Origin: a virus
DNA length: 64,000 nt
IMG/VR virus record: IMGVR_UViG_3300032315_001186
Location: 1 to 64,000 of that record
Strand: one strand, 5' to 3'
The notes beneath the pieces are model-generated. The model searched no databases. It had not been told where the DNA came from and saw only the letters and a program-made list of their open reading frames with translations. Shown here in pieces: positions 6,455 to 13,512 of the stretch; the stretch's first letter is position 1, and each line of letters starts with the position of its first letter. The translations under genes and the position numbers were made by a program.

Positions 6455-9211
6455 ATGATTACAACGGAGGAAATCAAAAATTTTTTGGAGGGAAACGATC
6501 CTGAGCAGTATATTGTTGCTTTGGAATTCGATTATGCCACAGAAGAAATCTGTAAGATTAAAGAAATCCCTGGTAAGGGAAAACAAATCGTAAGAGATAC
6601 TTTTATACCTTTCTGTTGGGTTGGTGATCTACGTAGTTTAAATTTCTACAAAGGATCTAAAGCCAACCAAAAAGAAGCGATGTCCAAACATAAAATTCTG
6701 ATTGAAAAATTAGAAACTTATGACAATGACAGACTGAATCAGGGTCTTACTTTTATTGTAAAATCACTCAAAGGATACAGAAACTTAATTCAATTTTTTC
6801 GTGAGGGCGGTATAGATCCTTGGGGTGAGGCGGCTAAAGATCAGTTTCTACTCTTACCACCAGTTGAGCAATATCTTATTCAAAAAGAAAAAAGGTTGTT
6901 TAAAGGTTATGAAGAATATAATGATATTACTCGATTTGTATTTGACTTAGAGACCACCACACTTGATCCAAAAGATGGTCGTATATTTATGATCGGTATG
7001 AAAACAAACAAAGGTTTTCATCAAGTGATTGAATGTCTTACAGAAGAACAAGAGAAACAAGGATTGATTGAATTTTTTAGAACAATTCATAAACTAAATC
7101 CGAGTATTATCGCTGGATATAATAGTTTTAACTTTGACTGGCATTGGATCATTGAGAGGTCGAAGGCTTTGGGGTTAGATATGAAAAAAATTTGTATAAC
7201 CTTAAACCCTGAAAGACATTTCTCACAAAAAGAACAATTACTAAAATTAGCCAATGAGGTAGAGAAATATAATCAAATTGGTATGTGGGGTTATAATGTG
7301 ATAGATATACTTCACGCTGTAAGACGAGCCCAAGCAATCAATTCGAATATTAAAAGTGCGGGTCTTAAATACATTACTCAATACTTAGAATTAGAAAGTC
7401 CAAATCGTATTTACATAGACCATCAGAACATTGGTAAGATGTATGAAAAGAAAGAGGAATATTGGTTGAATATTAACAATGGGAAATATAAGAGAGCCGA
7501 CATTCCTGAATTCGAAAATTTGGATAAAAGATTTCCTTCTGTTTATGAAAAAGTAACAGGTGACAAAATCGTTGAGATGTATCTTGACGATGACTTGGAT
7601 GAAACACTTCGAGTTGATGAAGAGTTCAATCAAGGTTCTTTTTTACTCGCATCATTGGTTCCAACCACATATGAAAGAGTATCAACTATGGGTACTGCAA
7701 CTTTGTGGAAAATGATCATGCTTGCTTGGTCTTATAAACACAAACTTGCTATTCCTAAAAAACAAGAGAAAAAAGATTTTGTAGGTGGTTTGTCACGGTT
7801 AATCAAGGTTGGGTATTCTACAAATGTTCTTAAACTTGACTTTAGTTCGCTTTATCCGTCTATCCAATTAGTACACGAAGTATTTCCCGATTGTGATGTA
7901 ACAGGTGCTCTTAGAGGATTTCTAAAGTATTTTCGTGATACTCGTATTTTATACAAACAACTTGCTGAAGAATTTTCAGATTCAGACTCAAAGAAATCTA
8001 AATCTTACGATAGAAAACAATTACCTATCAAAATATTCATCAACAGTATGTTTGGAGCTCTGTCAGCACCTCAAGTTTTCGCTTGGGGTGACATGTATAA
8101 GGGAGAACAAATAACTTGTACAGGACGACAATACCTACGACAAATGACAAAATTTTTTATGGCTCGTGGTTATGAGCCTTTAGTGATGGACACCGATGGT
8201 ATCAACTTTTCAGCACCTAAAGGTGTTGAAGATAGAGTTTACATTGGTAGAGGTAATAATTGGAAAGTTAAACAAGGTAAGGAGTATAAAGGAGCCGCGG
8301 CAGACATTGCCGAATACAACGACATATTTATGCGTGGTGAAATGGCCTTAGATAATGATGGTGTGTGGCCGAGTTGTATTAATATTGCAAGAAAAAATTA
8401 TGCACTTTTGACTAAAAAAGGTAAGATTAAATTAGTAGGAAATACAATTAAATCCAAAAAACTACCTGGTTACATAGAGGATTTTCTAGACAAAGGAATT
8501 AAATTACTCCTTCAAGGTAAAGGTAAGGATTTTGTTGAATTTTATTATGAGTATCTTACCAAGATTTACAACAAGGAAATAACTCTCGTTAAAATCGCAC
8601 AAAGAGGAAAAATAAAACAAAGTGTCAAAGATTACGAAGAAAGGTGTAAACAAAAAACTAAAGCGGGCAATCTTATGTCTAGACAAGCACACATGGAACT
8701 TGTTATTCGAAATAATATGAATGTCAATCTTGGAGATGTTATTTATTATGTTAATAATGGAACTAAGATTTCACAGGGTGACGTTGCTAAAAAAGGAGAT
8801 ACTATTACATTGAATTGTTATTTAGTCAGTCAAAATGACATTGATAATAATCCGAATCTTACTGGTGAATACAATGTACCTCGTGCTATTTCTGTATTTA
8901 ACAAACGTATTGAACCACTTTTGGTTGTTTTCAAACCTGAGGTACGAGATGTTTTGTTAATCACCGATCCTGAAAAACGAGAATATTTCACGACCCTTCA
9001 ATGTGAACTAATAAATGGTCAACCTTTTAATGAAACCGATCAAGATAGTTTAGAAAAAGATGTATTAGAAATAACTGAACAAGAAATTGACTATTGGAAT
9101 AGAAGAGGATTGAACCCAAACTACATCTATGAGTTAGCTGAAAGTGGGTGGGAGAATCATATCAATCACCAAAGTTTAACTCCATCAGAGGAAAGTATGT
9201 ACCAATTTTGA
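6455..9211 (+). CDS. DNA polymerase, family B (T4 gp43-like)
   Basis: 918 residues, close to T4 gp43 (898). The 3'-5' exonuclease motifs are present: F-D-L-E-T-T (~164-169), G-Y-N-S-F-N-F-D (~221-228) and Y-N-V-I-D-I-L (~279). The polymerase motifs are A, L-K-L-D-F-S-S-L-Y-P-S-I (~458-469); B, K-I-F-I-N-S-M-F-G-A (~526); and C, M-D-T-D-G (~578). It is the replicative polymerase with proofreading. There is no intein, unlike the helicase and NrdA in this window. A possible host-type promoter lies at 6406-6432 (TTG, 16 or 19 bases, TACCTTTA). The 3' end overlaps the convergent gene at 9166 by 46 bases. Confidence 0.97.
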   Translation: MITTEEIKNFLEGNDPEQYIVALEFDYATEEICKIKEIPGKGKQIVRDTFIPFCWVGDLRSLNFYKGSKANQKEAMSKHKILIEKLETYDNDRLNQGLTFIVKSLKGYRNLIQFFREGGIDPWGEAAKDQFLLLPPVEQYLIQKEKRLFKGYEEYNDITRFVFDLETTTLDPKDGRIFMIGMKTNKGFHQVIECLTEEQEKQGLIEFFRTIHKLNPSIIAGYNSFNFDWHWIIERSKALGLDMKKICITLNPERHFSQKEQLLKLANEVEKYNQIGMWGYNVIDILHAVRRAQAINSNIKSAGLKYITQYLELESPNRIYIDHQNIGKMYEKKEEYWLNINNGKYKRADIPEFENLDKRFPSVYEKVTGDKIVEMYLDDDLDETLRVDEEFNQGSFLLASLVPTTYERVSTMGTATLWKMIMLAWSYKHKLAIPKKQEKKDFVGGLSRLIKVGYSTNVLKLDFSSLYPSIQLVHEVFPDCDVTGALRGFLKYFRDTRILYKQLAEEFSDSDSKKSKSYDRKQLPIKIFINSMFGALSAPQVFAWGDMYKGEQITCTGRQYLRQMTKFFMARGYEPLVMDTDGINFSAPKGVEDRVYIGRGNNWKVKQGKEYKGAAADIAEYNDIFMRGEMALDNDGVWPSCINIARKNYALLTKKGKIKLVGNTIKSKKLPGYIEDFLDKGIKLLLQGKGKDFVEFYYEYLTKIYNKEITLVKIAQRGKIKQSVKDYEERCKQKTKAGNLMSRQAHMELVIRNNMNVNLGDVIYYVNNGTKISQGDVAKKGDTITLNCYLVSQNDIDNNPNLTGEYNVPRAISVFNKRIEPLLVVFKPEVRDVLLITDPEKREYFTTLQCELINGQPFNETDQDSLEKDVLEITEQEIDYWNRRGLNPNYIYELAESGWENHINHQSLTPSEESMYQF

Positions 9212-9501
9212 TATACAAAAACTAGTTCTATACAGGCACCTGTCTCTATTTGGATTTCATCCCAATGTTCATCAATTCTGTTGATATCAGGAACAATTAA
9301 AACACTCGTCAAAGCTTTAATTTTAATTCTATCAGTAGAAACACTGTTGAGGGTAATTTTACAATTCCCAACTCCTTTTACAACAATAGCATATTCACCA
9401 TTTGTGGTGTATGTTTCCTCTGAAACAACCGCTAATTCTGAAGTTTTAACTTGTATACCATTGATTATTTTTTCACTAGGTATCGATCTTATGATGGCCA
9501 T
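9166..9501 (-). CDS. Small beta-rich protein, unknown (likely virion component)
   Basis: 111 residues, starting three bases after the stop of the gp13-like gene upstream, so part of the same minus-strand transcript. Short alternating hydrophobic/polar strands (V-V-V-K-G-V-G-N-C-K-I-T-L, I-K-I-K-A, I-Q-I-E-T-G-A-C-I-E-L) and a C-terminal N-W-Y-I-L-S-S-D-G suggest a small all-beta domain like those in phage fibre or capsid-decoration proteins. No family recognised. The last 46 bases overlap the end of the polymerase gene on the other strand. Confidence 0.6.
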   Translation of the reverse strand: MAIIRSIPSEKIINGIQVKTSELAVVSEETYTTNGEYAIVVKGVGNCKITLNSVSTDRIKIKALTSVLIVPDINRIDEHWDEIQIETGACIELVFVYQNWYILSSDGVKLW

Positions 9502-9504
9502 ATT

Positions 9505-10620
9505 TTAAACTGTCGTTATTGGTACTGGAAATGCCCTGTACTGCAATTGTTTATTTAGATTTTCTGCAATTTTAGCCTCTCTTTCCATTATAAATTCAGG
9601 TCTTAACCTTTCTAATCTTTTTGTTAATTCTTCCAAAAGTACCGTTTTTTCATCTTTTGCTTCGGTAGAGAGTGAGGTGTAGTCCATTTGTAGTTCACTA
9701 TCGGGTGTTTTTAAGTTTCCACTAAATTTACCCCTCACTCTAGCTAAAGTTTCTTTTGCATAAGCAGTCAACCATCTTCTAACCCATTGTTGTGCAGGAT
9801 CATTCAAATCTTGCCAAGAAAGTGCATCTAATGGAATATCTGATGGTAATTTAACAATGTCTGGATTATCTTTCAGACACTGATCTCTATCAGCATCGTT
9901 TGTATCATAATACCAATACCACACTTTACCTCTCATCAACTCCGAATTCCCGAAGTCAAATTTTCCACCAGGTGTGTTGTATAACATTACGGCTTTTTTA
10001 CCACCAGGTAATGCTGTGACTCTGTATTGTACGTCAGGTTGTATGATCCTTCGTTTGAGGTTAATGTCTTGAAGTCTAGATAAAACATCGTAGGATGAAA
10101 AAAAGAAATACCCCCCACTTCCCCATCCAGGTTGAGCAAATCCACCAGGCCCACCAATACCAGGCCCCCCAAGTGATCCAAAAGACCATGGATCGAAAAA
10201 TGCACTATTTTGTTCAGAGGGTGAAAACCAAAGTAATTCATTGAGTTCTCTTCCTGCTGGTATTTCATAGATCTGTTGATTTTGTTGTAACTGAAAATAA
10301 TCCTTTTTAAGTACCCAAGGTCCTGAGTTTTGAAGTCCAACAATTTTTGAGTAGGCATAGGTATATTGAGTTTCCCAATCTAATGATCTTCTCACTAGTG
10401 CATTTGCGACGGATTGAGTGTCTAAATTCAGACCATACAATGAAGTCCATTGTGACTCTATTAACCAATCTTGGACATATTGGGTATAATCTCCAATGGA
10501 AAGTTCCATTAGTGAATCCATCATTTCATCTGTCAATTCTACGGAACGTAACGGGGCACCTAAGAGATTAAAAATTCTCTTGTACATTTTACTTCTTTCT
10601 GGTTCTGCTATAATATTCAT
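9505..10620 (-). CDS. Neck / head-completion protein, T4 gp13-like
   Basis: 371 residues. The C-terminal third has a helical region with A-K-E-T-L-A-R-V-R-G-K-F-S-G, a Leu-Gln-Met stretch, then E-A-K-D-E-K-T-V-L-L-E-E-L. This arrangement is seen in gp13-type neck proteins of T4-like phages (helix, Lys-Phe-Ser-Gly, Gly/Pro loop, long acidic helix). The N-terminus is helical. Residues ~145-172 are an unusual Gly/Pro-rich loop. Gp14-like and gp15-like genes follow on the plus strand further right, so the order 13-14-15-18-19 is kept although this gene is inverted. Assignment is by pattern only. Confidence 0.55.
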   Translation of the reverse strand: MNIIAEPERSKMYKRIFNLLGAPLRSVELTDEMMDSLMELSIGDYTQYVQDWLIESQWTSLYGLNLDTQSVANALVRRSLDWETQYTYAYSKIVGLQNSGPWVLKKDYFQLQQNQQIYEIPAGRELNELLWFSPSEQNSAFFDPWSFGSLGGPGIGGPGGFAQPGWGSGGYFFFSSYDVLSRLQDINLKRRIIQPDVQYRVTALPGGKKAVMLYNTPGGKFDFGNSELMRGKVWYWYYDTNDADRDQCLKDNPDIVKLPSDIPLDALSWQDLNDPAQQWVRRWLTAYAKETLARVRGKFSGNLKTPDSELQMDYTSLSTEAKDEKTVLLEELTKRLERLRPEFIMEREAKIAENLNKQLQYRAFPVPITTV

Positions 10621-10630
10621 TTTTTTTCAA

Positions 10631-12751
10631 TTAACAAGGTACACCCCATTGAGGTTTCTCAGCCGTCGTCCAAGATATTGGTGTCCCAGTATCGAAGTTA
10701 GTCGGTTGAACAGGGATTATTTCGACACACCAAGAACTAATATCTTGGTCGAACGAACTTGCGTTTAAGAACATAGAGAACATATTGTTGGCATTAGCGG
10801 TGTCCCAATAGGCTATTGATTGATTGAAATTTGAACAACCTGAAAACGTAGAACTGAAGTTTGATACACTAGTGGTATTCCAAGATACTAATGGTTGGTT
10901 AAATAACGAACATCCCGCAAACGTAGTTCCCAAATTAGTTACGTTAAAACCACTAAAAATAGGCGAATTAAATGATGAACAACTTCTAAATGTGTTTGCT
11001 AATGATACACTACCAATATTCAACATATCCCAGCTAGAAAGATTTTGGTTGAAAGAAATACATCCGAAAAACATACCACTCATAAGTGTACAACTAGACA
11101 TGTCCCAATTCGTCATTGGAGCGTTGAACAATGTACAGTTTCGGAACATTTCTGTCGTGTTAGTTACGGCTGACATTGTCCAACCTGAAAGATAAGGGAA
11201 TAAAGTTATACTATTACAATTCTCGAACCAACTGTCCATACTCGTTACACCTTGTGTGTTTAATGTGTCTGTAAGTGCGTTGAGTGTTAAACCAGTACAG
11301 TTGAAAAATGCTCCAGTAGATTGAAGTGACCCGTAATTAATTTTAAGTTGACCCCATTGACTAATAGTTTTAAAATTATTTTTACTTGTACTATTCCCAC
11401 TAAATGACCATCCCTCAATTGTACCCGTAATAGATACTGTGTAAGTACCTGGAGACACATATGTATGTGAATTTGATGAAAAAAATGTAATTGTGTCGTA
11501 CTGACCATCGCCCCAACTAACGAAGAAATTATAATTACCAAAACTCAACAATGGTAATTGAATCTGTTCATTTGATGTTGTGGTTTCCCATGTACTAACA
11601 AAAGATGTTGGAACTATTGGGTCGGTTTGCGTTGGAGTTGGTGTTGCGTTAAGTGTTTGTGTTGGTGTTAAAGTATTAGTTGGTGTTGGTGTTTGTGTTG
11701 AACTCGAGGTTGGTGTTAAAGTATTAGTTGGAGTCAAAGTACTTGTTGGGGTAACTGTGGGTGTTCGAGTTGGAGTTGTCGTGATAGTTGGAGTCACAGT
11801 TGCTGAGGGTGTATTTGAGGGTGTAACCGCTAGACAGGCACAAGCTGGTTGATTACATATATTTTCAATAATAAGTGCAGGATCAACAATATATGTATCT
11901 GGAGTACCTATAGTACTGTTCCAAAAATAATAACAATCTCCTTCAAATTGAATTCCACTGTCTTGTGGTATTTCTATACTGTTTGAAATTGCAACGATCA
12001 CCGAATTACTTGGAGGACAACAATTAATATATTCAAAAATGTTAAAAACTGTAGTTGGTGTGTTTGTCGGAGTAAGTGTTGGGGATGATGTAACAGAAGG
12101 TGTTAAACCAATAGTTTGTGTTGGTGTGACTGTAGAAGATGGTGTTGGTGTTGGATTATTAGAAGTCGGTGTTACGGTTGGTGTGGGTGTATGTGTTGGG
12201 GTTACCGTACTTGTGGGAGTATTCGATGGGGTTGCAATAATGTTATTACAAGATGTAACACTTGTAATTGTAGACCCTGAATTTTGATAATATAAAACAA
12301 AACCAGTTGTTGAGTTATCTTGTGTTGACGTAAGTGCTCTGTATCTATCCGCTGACACTACAACTATGGGTTCATCAGTTGATACACTAAAAACTTGATC
12401 ACCAGGTCCTAAGGATGAAAGAGGTTTGGTTGTATATCCAATCAACAAAAGTGGTGTAAAGGCTCCAGCCAAACGACTACACGCAACTAATGAACTCGTC
12501 CTTAGAATATTAGAATCTGAGTAGACGTAAAATTTAGTTATCGATGGTGTCGTACTCGGAAAGTCAATTGTGTTAGTGATATTTTGACCTTCACTTGCAG
12601 TAATCAAGGTATTTGTTATGTACCAAACATTGATAGTCTCATTAGGTAAAATTTGTTGATTATCTATTAATAGATTGTCACCACATCTTCGATAAGTAAT
12701 CGAACTGATTTGAGATAGTGTATTTTGTATTGTTGACTTTTTACAGAACAT
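10631..12751 (-). CDS. Mucin-like adhesin: Thr/Pro linkers, PKD domain and BspA-type repeats
   Basis: 706 residues. In order: an N-terminal domain (1-170) ending in S-G-S-T-I-T-S-V-T-S-C that resembles the C-terminal module of the protein at 16935-18854; a Thr/Pro linker (~170-235); a Cys-containing domain (~235-305); a second Thr/Pro linker (~310-375); a PKD-like domain (~385-470: V-S-W-G-D-G ... H-T-Y-x-x-P-G-T-Y-T-V-S-I); and ~7 repeats of about 24 residues with M-F-x-x-C-x-x-F-N-x-x-x-x-x-W-x-x-x (~500-690), the BspA/DUF285 surface-repeat pattern. BspA repeats and PKD domains mediate cell-surface binding, so host recognition or adherence is likely. No signal peptide is evident, so it is probably a virion component. 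The gene lies between a neck-like gene and SOD. Confidence 0.75.
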   Translation of the reverse strand: MFCKKSTIQNTLSQISSITYRRCGDNLLIDNQQILPNETINVWYITNTLITASEGQNITNTIDFPSTTPSITKFYVYSDSNILRTSSLVACSRLAGAFTPLLLIGYTTKPLSSLGPGDQVFSVSTDEPIVVVSADRYRALTSTQDNSTTGFVLYYQNSGSTITSVTSCNNIIATPSNTPTSTVTPTHTPTPTVTPTSNNPTPTPSSTVTPTQTIGLTPSVTSSPTLTPTNTPTTVFNIFEYINCCPPSNSVIVAISNSIEIPQDSGIQFEGDCYYFWNSTIGTPDTYIVDPALIIENICNQPACACLAVTPSNTPSATVTPTITTTPTRTPTVTPTSTLTPTNTLTPTSSSTQTPTPTNTLTPTQTLNATPTPTQTDPIVPTSFVSTWETTTSNEQIQLPLLSFGNYNFFVSWGDGQYDTITFFSSNSHTYVSPGTYTVSITGTIEGWSFSGNSTSKNNFKTISQWGQLKINYGSLQSTGAFFNCTGLTLNALTDTLNTQGVTSMDSWFENCNSITLFPYLSGWTMSAVTNTTEMFRNCTLFNAPMTNWDMSSCTLMSGMFFGCISFNQNLSSWDMLNIGSVSLANTFRSCSSFNSPIFSGFNVTNLGTTFAGCSLFNQPLVSWNTTSVSNFSSTFSGCSNFNQSIAYWDTANANNMFSMFLNASSFDQDISSWCVEIIPVQPTNFDTGTPISWTTAEKPQWGVPC

Positions 12752-12765
12752 ATTTCTTTTTTTTC

Positions 12766-12773
12766 TATAAATA
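12766..12773 (-). promoter_or_regulatory. Candidate late-promoter motif TATTTATA (minus strand)
   Basis: Reads TATTTATA in the sense of the minus-strand adhesin gene, 14 bases upstream of its ATG (12751) and after the stop of SOD. It has the same orientation relative to its gene as the plus-strand copies. Confidence 0.4.
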
Positions 12774-12783
12774 TATGTTCTTA

Positions 12784-13512
12784 CTATAATCTATCAGCAA
12801 CATAGTCCCAATCTACAACTCTCCAAAAATTTTTTATGTATTCATCTCTTCTATTTTGATATTTGAGATAGTATGCATGTTCCCATACGTCCAAACCAAG
12901 AAGTGGTTTCCCCCCATCTTTAACAAAACTCATCATCGGATTATCTTGATTTTGTGTTGTTACAATTTTTAATTTACCATTGTCTTTAAGTATTAACCAA
13001 ACCCAACCAGAACCGAATACACTTTTTGCCGCTTCATCAAACTTTTTTTTGAATTCCTTTACAGTACCAAAATTTGAGTTGATTCTTGATTCCAACTTCA
13101 TAGGTATTTTTGGTAAATTTGGTGTTAACATATTCCAAAACAAGGAATGATTGTATGCACCACCAGCATTATCACGAATGAGTTTTTCATTCTCCTTAAC
13201 CGATGAAACAATTTCTTCTAAAGACATAGTTTCATATCGTTTACCTTTTGTTGCTAGATTCAATTTATCAACGTATCCTTTGTAATGTTTCGTATAGTGA
13301 ACATTCATCGTTGTTGGATCGATGAAAGCTTTTAATGATGTAAAAGAATACGGTAGTGGTTCAAAAATAACATTACCGTGTTTGATCTTGGATTTTTTTT
13401 GTTCTTCAATTACCCTTCTACGTTCCTCAATTTTCTGTTCAATTAAATCAATTCTATTTTCCAAATATTTCATACCCACCAAGACTTTAGTGTCTTCAAT
13501 AAGTATTTTCAA
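12784..13512 (-). CDS. Superoxide dismutase, Fe/Mn type, with N-terminal coiled-coil extension
   Basis: 242 residues. Residues ~50-242 are a complete Fe/Mn SOD. Metal ligands are His72 (N-V-H-Y-T-K-H), His122 (Y-N-H-S-L-F-W), Asp208 and His212 (G-L-D-V-W-E-H-A-Y-Y). The N-Q-D-N-P and Y-Q-N-R-R contexts look more Mn- than Fe-type. Residues 1-45 are an extra charged helix, probably coiled coil, absent from ordinary SODs; it may anchor the enzyme to another protein. The ATG overlaps the stop of the helicase gene (ATGA). The enzyme would dismutate superoxide in the infected cell, or in the particle if packaged. Confidence 0.93.
   Translation of the reverse strand: MKILIEDTKVLVGMKYLENRIDLIEQKIEERRRVIEEQKKSKIKHGNVIFEPLPYSFTSLKAFIDPTTMNVHYTKHYKGYVDKLNLATKGKRYETMSLEEIVSSVKENEKLIRDNAGGAYNHSLFWNMLTPNLPKIPMKLESRINSNFGTVKEFKKKFDEAAKSVFGSGWVWLILKDNGKLKIVTTQNQDNPMMSFVKDGGKPLLGLDVWEHAYYLKYQNRRDEYIKNFWRVVDWDYVADRL

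Noticed and set aside
11580-12287. Plus-strand ORFs rich in Val/Gly opposite the adhesin gene
   Set aside because: They are the antisense of the Thr/Pro codons (ACA-CCA becomes TGG-TGT and similar); composition is entirely explained by the real gene.
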